DNA of 49,051 nucleotides from Cyclospora cayetanensis (Eukaryota; Apicomplexa; Conoidasida; Eucoccidiorida; Eimeriidae). The DNA is taken from positions 1-49,051 of the forward strand of contig NW_020312191.1 of NCBI RefSeq assembly GCF_002999335.1. Direction: 5' to 3'. Positions 1 through 10,959 of this stretch are shown piece by piece (position 1 is the stretch's first letter; every line of letters starts with the position of its first letter). The notes below the pieces were generated by a model. The model ran no database searches, was not told the origin of the DNA, and saw only the letters and a list, made by a program, of their open reading frames with translations. The position numbers were made by a program, and so were the translations under genes.

Positions 1-1971
1 CCTCCAACTGGCTGGACAAATTCCTCGAGCACCTGCCCATCCTGACGTCTACCATACTCCTCTGGTCGGCGCCACCTCATCTCGATGCTTTCACAAAACA
101 TCTGTCGGCTGACAAATAAAGCCTTTCCACCGACTGTAGAGCTAGTGCGTTCACATGAGCTTGCAGGTGGGTATCTGCTGACCCACCAGGCGCTGTGACA
201 CCGTCGATTTCCTTCACAACTTTTCCACCGGATCGCCAAAAATGTATAATAGTTACTAAATTTGATTGACACCAAGCACCTGTTGTGGGGAAACCTGACA
301 TCCCACTGCGTCCACATCCAGTTGAGGAGCGAAAAATATCTGCATCAAACCATGGGGGCTGCCAGCTGCACGGCTTCTTTCAAGGTTCGTAGTGAGACCC
401 TCAGCTACAAAACTTATTCGAGCTGAGTTATTTAGTTTGTTTAAAAAGAACTCTGGCCGGCCTCTTGCGCTTTCTTTACAGTTCCTTACATGAGGGGAAG
501 TGCCATGTAGGGTGAGCATAGCTGTTCCCTATAAGCACTCCCGGCTCTCACAGCTAGGTGCGTAGAGCATCTACCGCATATGCACACAGCTTTGTGCCCT
601 GTATTGTGGGGCTGGCAGGAACACTGCAACTAATGATATACGGACAGACATACCACCTCGTTAGCTCCTTAGTAATTCTTACTACTTCAACTATTGTAAT
701 ACAAAGTCCCTGGGTTTACGTCAGCCTTCTAGGGCTGGGGTCCCATAGCACATCATCTGGCGATGCAGTCAATACCTGTACCCCGCGTGTTTCTCATCAC
801 CATTTCACAGCCTGCAAAGTGTGGCACGAAAGAAGCTTTATGAATTAAATTTTATGTGGGGGGTCCTAAAGAAGGTCTTTTAATCCTGTCGGACTGGCTA
901 TTCAAGTTGCGTGCCCCCGTACGAACCAGACATTCCAGTGCGTGTGCTGGTGTCAACGAAAGCACATAAGGGAACGTTCACGCACACAAGAGGGGTAGTG
1001 ATGCACTGAAGGCGGAATAAAGAGCCCAGGGAAGTCCCCGCTGCCCTTCCATCTGTGGATAGAGCACGTAAGACTTTCTCGTTCCTGTGCAGGATAGCTG
1101 CAAGTACTCATGAATAAAGAACAGAAACACAATAGGAAACGACGAAACAGCTAAATTCGCTCTATAAGTCCTTCTAAAGTGAAGGGTGCTTTAAAGATTA
1201 TATTTTGTACAGCTGAGGAAGGCAATGGTTACCTTTGGTGTACCGACCCTGGTTGCATCCTTGAGGCCGATGAATTCCATCTAACATAAGCCATTGACCC
1301 TAATGCCAGAGCCTGAATCCTAGATCTCTATGCCGTTTGCCTAGAATTACCTTTTTGATTCAGCAGAGAGCAAGGCATAAGCATCCAGGGTTGGGCGTAG
1401 GCCCCAGGTCACCTCACTGTTACTGCCGGTCCTTTCGCTCCACTGCTGTGCAATCTCTAAGCCAAATCCCGTGCCTTTAGATCAAAGAATCCCCTTTTCC
1501 TGCTAAAACCTCTTTTGATTTCATTTCGGCTTTGCTTCTTCTTCTTTTCACAAAGGCTGCTCTCGTGCTTGACGGCAGCAGTTCCGCTAAAGTCAGGAGA
1601 CGGAGACAACCGAGCTTAGGGATTTCGGGCAAATTACTTCCTTCTTTTAGACTTAGCGGCACCTCACCAATTCCAGCTGGATCTTGTACCTCCACGGCTC
1701 CATGGCTAATAGTTTAAGGATTTTAGGCACAGAATTTCGGGTTTCAAGATATGAGTAATTGCCGCCGTCCGGCCTATTAGAGGGCTTCCCTGTGCACCAC
1801 TGGCCCCTTCTGTTGCTTTGAGGGGTACGTTCACCTCTGAAGTCTGCTAACTGGGTCCCAAGAGATGGATAGAGGCGCCAGCAGGGGCCCTGGATAGCGA
1901 CGTAAGGCCCCCTGCAACGGAAGGCGACTTTGCCACAGGCGGAAGTTCAGAGTTTAGGATCGGAAAGCACG
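1..1971. other. gene-free block upstream of the first gene
   Basis: No open frame here carries a domain, a CAG-type homopolymer tract or a convincing splice structure. The longest frame (558-848, +, 96 codons) has no recognisable features. The last few hundred bases presumably include the promoter and 5' leader of the gene starting at 1972, but no defined promoter element is visible. Confidence 0.5.
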
Positions 1972-4900
1972 ATGAGCTGGTGCTGGTTGTTTCTGGGGGC
2001 TCTGGCCCTCTTTGCTGGCTCCCTAGCTGCAGGAGCTCCCCAAGTGCCAACGGTGAGTAACTTCCTTTGAAGCACATTTCCCTCCCCAATTCCCTTTTGT
2101 GCGTTTCATGCCACTAACACGACCGCAATGTTCCGCTGCCTGCAGGGAGCCGACTTACTTGGTGGCTTGATTCCTGCTTCTCTAATGAGGGCTCCCACTA
2201 CAGACCAGGGTGCACCCTCCGTGAATCTTTTTGGGCCTCCTGCTAGCCCACCAGGAGCAGCCCTGCTGGTGCAGCCTTCAAGCGCGACGGACTTGCTGCA
2301 ACAGGCTGCAGATACCGCTCAGCGCATAGCTAAGGGACTGTCCCTTCCGCTAGGATCCCCCTTGGGTGCCCCCCCAGAACGGCCGCCTGATACTGGTGAG
2401 GCCGACGAGGGCCCAACAAATGCTGGCCCTCCCATCAGCACCCGCCCAATGAGCTTCCTGTACAACGATGACGAAGTGGAAGAAGATGCAGCAGATGAAG
2501 AACCTGATGAAGGCCTTGTCCCTGCTGTTGCCGATGCAGTAGAAGCAGCACCTGGGCGCAATACGGGTACAGCACAGCGAGCCTCCTGGGTTGATAGGAG
2601 CTGGTTGGATTCTCCGGCTTCCGCAGCTTCCGCTGTCACTACAGAAGAAGAGCAGAGTCCAGAAGAGGCACAGATGCCAGCTGTAGAGGAACCAGTCCAA
2701 AGCTGCTCCTTAGTAGAGGCAGCAACCGCAACGGAAGCGCTCTCCTGCCAAGTACAGCAACTGGGAAGGTCATTATCCCTGAAAGAGGTAACGGCAGCTC
2801 GAGAGGCTCTCCTCACCGCAGCTGAGTCCTTCCCCACTTTGGCAGCAGGGCACCTTGAGGCAGCCAAACACCGCATGCAGCAAGCAGTTGCCAGCTGGCG
2901 AGATATCGGCAACAGCCAAGAGGAACAGCAACAACAGCAACCAGCCACGACGGATGGAGAAACCGCGGAGAAGCAATTCGACTCGGTCTCCTTTATGGCT
3001 CGCGCGGTGCATCAAGCGCAGCAACGCATGCAAGGCCTCCGTGCTGCGGTGCTGGCCGACAGCAGCAGTCGGAGCCGAGGAGACAGCGGCAGTAAAAACG
3101 GAGCGACGCCTCTAGCCGTGAAAACTGGGTGGTGGGAAGCAACTGGCCTTCCTATTAGCAGGGCGGATCTGCACAGGAGGGTCTGCGGCGTGTTTAGCCA
3201 GAAGCTGCCTAGCAGCATCAACCAACTGCTGCAGGCAGTTCGTATTTCATTGGAGCAACAGCAGCAGCCACAAAAATGGGGGCCAGCCAACGATGCTGAA
3301 GAGGAGCTAGAAGGCAGGGTTCTAGGCGCTCTCCTAACATCTTTGAAAGCAGGCAACTTTGCTGCTGCACACCGACCCTGGGCTCAGCAGCTGCGAGAGC
3401 AAGTTGTTGCCTACTATCACTACCAGCAGCAGCAGCAGCAACCGAGAGGATCAAAGCACCTGCACACTAGTGAGGACTCCCTCGCATCGGCGGGAGCTTT
3501 AATAGACGGTCTCTTCTCGCGCCGCCGCCTTCAAGAAGCACTGTCTTCCTCAGAACCCTTCGTTTTGGAAAATCCTCCCCTAGAAAGTCTCCATGGGAGT
3601 GCCCTAGAAAGTCCGTGGTTTCCACAGCTTCTACTACATGTTGCACGGGGAGACAGCGCATATGATATCTTCCTCCTGGATCCAAAGGGCTCCCGTACTT
3701 TCTCGTCTGCTGCAGCATCTCTCTTGATGACAATAGCTGCTGTCCCTAGTGCTGCACCTCCAGAGCAGCAAGAGGCGGCTGCTGCTTCGCTGCAGCAGCC
3801 ACTACTGCCGCAGAGCACTTCCAAAGGGGGGGAGCTGCGGCTTCCGTTAATCAGCACGTCAAGTCAACTGGCCGCAGAGAAGAGTTTCAGTGCGCTTATA
3901 GAGAAACGTCCGCCGCTGCTGCAAGAGGCCTTAGAGGTATCCAGCTGGTGGAAAAACGGCGAGCAGACACTCGCTGCTGCTGCGCTTGCCACCAGTGCCA
4001 GAGAAGACGTCACGGGAGGGCTCCCTACTCGTAGGGAGACAGCAACGACTGCGGCGTTTCTGCCACCCAGGGGGAGTAAAGTCGTGGAGGCCGTGGTGTC
4101 AGCCCTAAGGCCAGAGGAACGGGATGGGGCCTTTGCGATGCTGCAGCAGGCTACACAGCAACAGCAGCAGTGGGCCTTTGTTGCAGTGTCACTTCATCCT
4201 GAAAAGGTCCGGGGGGTTTCCGACGTTTTGAGGGTGCTGAGGAAAGCAGGGGAGTTTGCTGCTGCGGAGGCCGCAGGGGATGCAGAACAGCAGGAGCAAC
4301 AACAAATTGTGGAGGAGCTTCTGAAGCTCTTTCACGGCGACACCAGCAGCAGCCGCAACGGTCTGCCTCCAATCGCAGTGTATGCGGAACTTGTGGTTAG
4401 GGACACCAAAGGAGACATTGTCTTCGGACCAGCAGAAATGCTCTGTCCGCATACAACGGTCCCCTTCACCCTCATTCGGCTGCAACAGCAGCAACGTGAG
4501 CAGCATCAACTGCAACAGCAGCAGCAAGCAAGACGGCTTACGGCAGCAGGGCAGCAGGAGCCGTATAATCCAGAGATTCAGGGAGAACTGCTCTCCTCCT
4601 CAGAAGACGTTGCTCCACGAAATAGCATATTGACGCCATCAGCGATGCCAAATGCGACTTTTGTTTCGTCGCAAGAAAAAAATTCTAGAGAGAGTCCCCT
4701 GAGCTCCCCCTGGGAGCCCTTGATGTTTGAAGTGACTATAAAGACGGCGGATGGGGTCCTTCTTGCTGGGGATGATATGCGATCGCTTTTCTACAGGTCA
4801 TTTGGAAAGGCCCCAGTATCTCAGCAGCAGGAATGGCAACATCAGCAACAGCAGCAGGAAACAGCGTTGTCTCCTTCTTTCGAGATGCGCAATGCCAGGG

Positions 4901-5976
4901 AAATCCTAGGACACCTCATTCCCGAAGGAACGGAAGGAGACCTAAACAAAGACTGCCTAGTAAATTGAGATGCTGGTATTGCGGCTGCTGTTGCTGTTGC
5001 TGCTGTTGCTCTTACTGCTGTTGCCGTTGCTGTTGTTGGTGTTGTGGTTGCTGTTGGTTCTTGACTGGGCTTATGTGCGTGCGGTCTACGTGCCATGATG
5101 TCTGCGCAGGGGTCTCCTTATTTGCTGCTCTTGCGGGTGGCAGGGCCACTCCCTGCACTCGCAGCGGCAGCAAGTGAGGCAGCAGCAGCAGGTGGAGGGG
5201 CAATAGCACAAGCAGCGGCAGTCGAGGCGCGTGAAGCGGAGCTGGCATTCATAGTGGGGTCGATCGCCAGTACTGTCCAAGTGCCCCTGCACGCTGTGCA
5301 GCTCTGCGCAGTCAAACGGGACTTAAGACGCCTTGCATTTAGGTGAGGATTCAGGGTGGAGGGTTAGCAGACTGCTTTTTTGGCAGTTGCATTAGGGTCA
5401 CTTCTTCAAGCAGGGTTGTGGCATTTCGGGCCTGCGTGCAGAATTAAGGCTTTGGAGTTTGAAGACCCCGTCATAGGGGCCGCTACTTGGCGTCGAGCCC
5501 TCTTGAACGCTGGGGCCCCTATCCACAAGGCCCTGCTGGTGGACCTCACCCACCCCCCTGCAATAACCAGGAAACAGCAGCAGCAGTATTCGGCACAGGA
5601 CGACCTTCTCACGCATTTTTTCGCAGCACCAGATTTGGGCCCTTTGGGTGGACGGAGGGCCCCCGAGAGGGTCGAGGGTAAGCGGCAGCCTGCGGAGGAA
5701 GACGGGAACTCCAAGCGCCACCAGCAGAAAGCAGCTACATGGGTTTGGCTACTGGTGGGGGTTGGGGGGGCCCTGTTGTTTGCTGTAGGAGCAGTAACCG
5801 CCTTCCTGGCATACCAGGTGTTTCAGCGGCGGGACGCAGCAAAGGAAGCAGCAGACGCAGATGCGCGTACTGCCTCGCAGTGGGAAGCCACGGGGGGACC
5901 TCAATCCAGCGAGAGGCAGCACCAAGAGACCCCCGTCGAGCCTTCGTTAAATCACTCACAGGGGGGTCGCTCTTAG
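1972..5976 (+). CDS. large type I membrane protein with signal peptide, function unknown
   Basis: Four exons fit by phase: 1972-2052, 2146-4959, 5110-5342 and 5442-5976, giving 1220 residues. Exon 1 is a textbook signal peptide (MSWCWLFLGALALFAGSLAA) followed by a GTGAGT donor; exon 2 follows CTGCCTGCAG. Without the 27-residue first exon the long frame would start at an internal Met and lack a signal, so the spliced start is preferred. The large middle part is Ala/Gln/Glu-rich with CAG tracts and an acidic patch near residues 140-155. A single hydrophobic helix at about residues 1141-1168 (WVWLLVGVGGALLF...) is followed by a roughly 52-residue Arg/Ala/Glu-rich tail. This predicts a secretory-pathway or surface protein with a large luminal/extracellular region. 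The more ordered segments lie at about residues 755-790 and 885-905, and from 966 to the membrane. No known domain was recognised. The third intron (5343-5441, ending GCGTGCAG) is the least certain. Confidence 0.75.
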
Positions 5977-7106
5977 AGAAGGGCACCCGCAGAGGCGGAT
6001 GCTCAAGCTAAAGAGAAACCTCAAGATGCCTCGTAGTTTCGTCTCAATCTATCTCCAAGCCCCTGACCGTTTCCCCTATCCCTCACTTCATCCAGAAGGC
6101 CGTCAAAATGCAGCAGCAGTAGGATGAAGGCACACAGAGCGAACATGCAAGCGAAATCAAACCACGAAGACGATACAAGACAAGGGGCGGGCAGACATTG
6201 GTGTAGGAATAGACCAAAACGGAGCACAAATATCTTCCTCAGCCCCACTAGTGAAGGGGGGAGGAGGAAGGGGAAGAGGCCAATCGACATGCAGGGGCCC
6301 CGCTGCTGTATAGGAACTCGATCCCTTGCCGTCAGCTACCTGCCTAGTCTGTACACATTGCTGGCCTCTAAACCGTTCACCACAATGGCTGCCAACAACT
6401 CTCCTGCTATGCCTATGCAGTTTTAAAAAGCATGAGTCACGGCAAAGTATTTGCGCTCCCTAAAGGGGTAGCTATTCAGCTAGGTGCCAGCCACAAAACC
6501 GGCGCACCCAGTCTGCTAGTTCCCTATACAGTGTGCATTGCTAGCCAAAAGGACTGTACAGCTAGCCAAGCAAAAGAAGTAAGCGACTCTTCGTGAGAGA
6601 GCCAGTCGGAAGAGACGGCCGAGCCTCCATTCGCAATACCACAGAAGGAGACGACCCTAGGGGTCAGCTGCAGAAGGGTTTTTTCCCAGATTAAGAGGAA
6701 CAGACTGGGGCCCCCATGGGCCCCCTAAACCAAAAAGTATGACTATGCACACTGAGCTCCAGCAGGTGAGGTGAGGCGAGGTGCGTAAGCTAAAACGCTT
6801 CATGAGCAACACATCCAGGAGAGAGTGGCGCACTGCTTCGGCGGCATATGCAAGACGGCTTCACTGGGCTGCAACTCGCTGTACTCCTGCAGTCTGCCAG
6901 AGCGGTGATCGCGTGTGGTTCTCTCACGGTAGCCGACTGCTGAAGTCTGCGACTGCCGTCAGCTCTGCAGCTTGAGTTTTGCTGCAGCAGAGGAAGCCCA
7001 CAAACAGAGACTCCACTAGTTGCACCAACGGCAGCATGCGCACACGCGAAAGCAACGGCTGTGTCAGCCTCAGTGCCTCGGCGTTCATTATGCGCGGACA
7101 AGGCAC
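5977..7106. other. no supported gene
   Basis: This stretch contains the 3' region of the membrane-protein gene. It also has a G/C palindrome near 6707-6727 (GGGGCCCCCATGGGCCCCC) and GCTAGCCAA-type repeated words near 6540-6570. Frames on both strands at 6781-7299 are rich in Arg, Ser, Cys and Ala in the way shadows of GC-rich DNA are, and have no family signature. Confidence 0.4.
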
Positions 7107-7198
7107 CTTGCATTCGTGAAGGTATAGACGTCGCCCTTCCGAAGAAGCACTTCATCATCTGCAGCAGCCCAGTGCAGCACAGAGCAATCCGCCTCCAG
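7107..7198 (-). CDS. possible single exon of an unidentified minus-strand gene (OB-fold-like)
   Basis: On the minus strand, a frame from 7198 to 7107 reads LEADCSVLHWAAADDEVLL then RKGDVYTFTNA. It is bounded by GCATGCTAG on the acceptor side (no pyrimidine tract) and by AAG|GTGCCT on the donor side. The pattern of a W/D-rich strand, then a Lys/Gly-Asp-Val-Tyr-x-Phe strand, is of the kind seen in OB-fold nucleic-acid-binding proteins such as the SSB1/NABP group. The upstream frame (7200-7300, minus) has SPDKLTIFAG before a good TTTGCAG acceptor, but the two cannot be joined in phase. No start, stop or partner exon could be fixed. Confidence 0.2.
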
Positions 7199-7461
7199 CT
7201 AGCATGCAACCCTCCTAAGCCTGCAAAGATCGTGAGCTTATCGGGACTGGTGCAACTGCGCACGCGATTGGCATCGGAGTGGCTCGGCCACGTCGCCACA
7301 GGAAAAGTGGAGGCAGTGGTCTTCGCAGCTCACGACAAAGCAGAGCTGAATGCACAAAAAGAAAGCGAAGTCACCGCCGTCAGCGGACCGGTACAGAAAA
7401 TTTGCTAGCTCGGAAGCAGTGGAAGGGTCGTCTTTCGCCCCCAAGAGGCAGCGACACGCGC

Positions 7462-7578
7462 AATATATACATATACATATATATATATATATACATGTTC
7501 TTATATATATGTATATATGTATATACATGTCCTTATATACTTACATATATACATGTTTATACATATATATATACATAT
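7462..7578. repeat. AT/ATAC microsatellite
   Basis: Degenerate (AT)n with interspersed ACAT and CTTAT words. It is separated from the larger ATAC array to the right by about 260 bases of ordinary sequence. Confidence 0.9.
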
Positions 7579-7839
7579 GGACATATTGGTTAGTGGTGGT
7601 AAGTGGGTGATGCGGGTTGGGGTAGGGTATGCCCTCTCACCAGCCGCTCTGCCTCTGCCCTTGCTGGACCGAATGAGGCTCCTGGCTGCAGCACCAGCCG
7701 GCCGAGTGAACTCAAAAAGCATCCGGACTCTAAACGGGCTATATTCAACAGTGATAGACAGAGACACACAACACACGCAACAAGCATATGTATGCATACG
7801 CACACGCACATACACCTACATACACAAATATCCATCCAT

Positions 7840-8262
7840 CCATAAATATATATATATATTACAGACACATACATATATATAACATACATACATATATATA
7901 ACATACATACATACATAACATACATACATATATATAACATACATACATATATATAACATACATACATATATATAACATACATACATACATATAACATACA
8001 TACATACATAACATACATACATACATAACATGCATACATACATATATAACATACATACATATATATAACATACATACATATATATAACATACATACATAC
8101 ATAACATACATACATACATACATATAACATACATACATATATATAACATACATACATATATATAACATACATACATATATATAACATACATACATATATA
8201 CATACATACATACATATATACATACATTACATACATACATACATACACATATATACAACACA
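7840..8262. repeat. ATAC tetranucleotide array with roughly 19-nt higher-order unit
   Basis: About 420 bases built from CATA/TACA steps. A higher-order unit of about 19 nt (ACATACATACATATATATA) recurs, mixed with shorter variants such as ACATACATACATACATA. All three minus-strand frames stay open through it, giving Tyr-Val-Cys-Met repeats that are repeat artefacts and not proteins. Confidence 0.95.
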
Positions 8263-8398
8263 TACACCCACAAAAGTACATAGACACGAGGACGACATAT
8301 CAAACTCTTTAAAGGCTCAAAAGTCTACGAGTATGCAAGCAGATGCGTACTGGATCTTTGAGCCCTACCCCTCACACGAGTAAAGCCCTACTCCTTAC

Positions 8399-10347
8399 CG
8401 CACGTGATTCCATGAGCAACATTGTTCCTTTGTGCTTTTGCCTCCTTCGCAAGACGGCCGGGAGAAAAGACGCGTACCCCTGCAGCAAGCCCTCAACAAG
8501 CCAGCTCCCAGACACCCCATGAACCACGAAAAGGGCAAAGGCATGGGATGTGCTGCAGGAGCTAGCCAACGACAACACACACTGTACTGTAACCGTGAAA
8601 GGCCCCTTGCTCAGCAGCAGTCAAGCGACTCACAGCACCCCTGCACGTTGATAATATAGCTCACCTCCGCTTTTGCCGCTGCTGCTGCTCGCGTTTGGAG
8701 CCAAGGCAATGTCAAGCGTTCTGCCCATGGAAATTCCGGGAAGATCACTGCTACCGTTCCTACTGCAGGGTTTACCGCTCTTGCTGGCCTTCTTCTGTGG
8801 AGCCTTCTTCATCGAACTTACTGGCTTGCTGTCGCCGCTGCGCTTCCCCTTTTCTCCCGACGCTGCTTCACCTTCCTCTTCATGCGCATCCCGCTGATGG
8901 CCCTTGCTTTGATGCTGGAGTTCGCTCTCGCTGCCATAAGGAGACTCTTCTTCGTGCTCGTCCTCCTCCACCTCCTGCTCTTGCTGCTGCCGTTGCTGCC
9001 TTCGGTGTCTGCGCTGCTGCGGCTGATAACGGTGGCCAACTGCTGCTGTGTGCTCGGCGGGGGTCGCCGACGACGCGACAGCAGCTGCAGCGGGAGCAGC
9101 AGTATCGAGCTGCTGTTGCTGAAAAACTTTGCTGCTGCCCTTCACTGGGGAAGGCAGCTCCGCTCCCTTGAACGCCGCTGACAGAAATGCGACACTTCGA
9201 GGCCGAGCTCCCAGTGTGGGTAGGCGTGAAGCACGGCCCGCCATTGCCGCTGCCTTTTTCTGTGTTTGTTTCTTGAAGGGCTGCCGCGTGTGCGGGTATC
9301 TCTTTTGCTGCACAGCAGGCAGCGAGATTTCCCGAGCAATCGCCCACCTTACTCAGGATATACGTCGGTGCTGCAGGTAATCGTACAGCGGCAGACTCGG
9401 AGGCTACCTCAGTGCCCTTTAGCGAGTCTGTCTTCCCAAGTTGTGGGTTCAACGAGGGCCGCTGCAGTTCCGCTGTAGCCGCAGCTCCTACAGCTGTGCC
9501 ATGAAGCAGTGCAGCAACGGCGGCAACAGCGGGCAAAGGAGAGTCAGCAGCAGCAGCTGCTGCTGCTGGACTGTCACTGGCTGCATGCACGTTGACTACC
9601 AGTCGGCGCAGTACCGAAGCAGCCGAGACGTTCCGACGGACTGTACGTACATCGGCAGCAGCGCCCAAGAGGAGGGGTACAGAGCTCTAGCACCGTAGCA
9701 GGCACGAGAAGTTTATCCCGCTAGTCCGCAATTTTATCCTAGTTGCGGCGTTGCGTTACTCGTCTTCTTTAGACGAGGAAAGCACCAGCAGCAGCAGCTG
9801 CTGCAGGGGGCAGCGGGGAGGCCCCCCGTGGCTGCTGTGCCGGCTGCTGCCGCTGCTCCTGCTGTTGCGCAGGTCTTGCGTTGCAGTCTAATGTTGCTTG
9901 CTTTTAACGTATTTCGGCTGCTGTTCTTTCTTCCTTGCTGCTGCTGCTGCAGCATTCCTGTGGCGGGGGATTGGCTGCCGTTGCTGCTGCAGTGGGGTGT
10001 GGTCCTCCGCATCAGCTTCTGCAGCAGCAGCTCCTTTGCTTTTCTGCCCCTGCTAATTTTTGCGACTCCTGCCGCCAAATTGCGGCTCTGTTGCTGCTAA
10101 TCGCTGCAGCCAGGAGGTTCGCTCTTCGCGAGCCGCAGCAGCACCGGCCCTCAAAACAGCAGGCTGCCAGGGGCCCCCTCCCGAGCATTTCTGGCTGCAC
10201 TGGCGCGTGGGCGTGGGAAGGGGCCACAGGAGTGCCCATCCGGCGTTAGTAGGCCCTTACCTCGATATACACCGCCAGCTGCTGCGGCAGCAGCAGCTGC
10301 TGCTGCTGCCGGCATTTAGACTGCAGGAGCAGCTCCGGGGAGGGGCT
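8399..10347 (-). CDS. hypothetical low-complexity protein, multi-exon, ends unresolved
   Basis: Coding signal lies on the minus strand: the plus strand is CTG-rich here, so the minus strand carries CAG codons. Segments in transcription order are: about 10347-10262, with PELLLQSKCRQQQQ and ending IE|GTAAGG after a TCCTACAG acceptor; about 10080-9734, a basic segment with KISRGRKAKELLLQKLMRR; about 9668-9340; and about 9315-8665, which has a strongly charged run (QQEQEVEEDEHEEESP), many Lys/Ser residues, and ends at an AG|GTGAGC donor. A further 81-nt exon at 8479-8399 is bounded by CTGCAG and GTAAGG. The protein looks largely disordered and possibly nuclear (basic and acidic clusters), but nothing identifies it. 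Neither start nor stop codon could be placed, and the ATAC array lies directly downstream. Confidence 0.4.
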
Positions 10348-10646
10348 GTAGGATCAGGTCCACCGCTGCGTGCAGTCGTGGCAGGCGAGCAACCGACCAC
10401 GCATGCGCGGATTTGGAGCTTCTCGCCAAGGCAGCTCAACAGAAAGAGGAAAAGGCACTCTTGGAGGGGTCCCGCAGTTGGTGCTCTTCTGCCTTGCCTG
10501 CTTTGAAGCACCCTGAACACGTCAAAACAGCGATAGATACGCGATCCATGCACTATTAGGACGTTGGATGCATCCAAGAGGCGCCAGCGTGTGTCTGCGT
10601 TCGTGTTTGTGAGAGCGATAGAGGGAGAAACGGACAGACATTAAGA

Positions 10647-10678
10647 GAGCGGGAGACAGAGAGAGAGAGAAAGAAAGA
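10647..10678. repeat. GA-rich simple repeat
   Basis: Short (GA)n followed by GAAA words, upstream of the TBL1-like gene. Confidence 0.7.
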
Positions 10679-10959
10679 CACCCGAAAGAACCCGCCATTT
10701 CATCATTTTGTTGCAAACGGCAGCATATTGCGCTTTTACAGCATAGGTCGACGACGCTTTATACAGAGAATACGTGAAGAGGCGTCTCGTTCCCGGGTTG
10801 TACAGTCGCCTTCTCGGCTGCAAGGCATCTGGAATTGGACTGGGGTGTATTTGTCGCTTTCTTTTGCCTCCTCCTCGGCAGCAGCCTGAGCCACCCTGCA
10901 GCAAGAACTCCGGGATCCTCCGTGCATGCGTGTGTAGTGTGGAGTTGATTTCACGAAAG

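Noticed and set aside
7061..7408. Plus-strand frame of 115 codons
   Set aside because: No family features; better protein-like signal lies on the minus strand over part of the same interval.
7590..8303. Minus-strand frames of 135-237 codons rich in Tyr-Val-Cys-Met
   Set aside because: They are translations of the ATAC array; all three frames are open because the repeat contains no stop.
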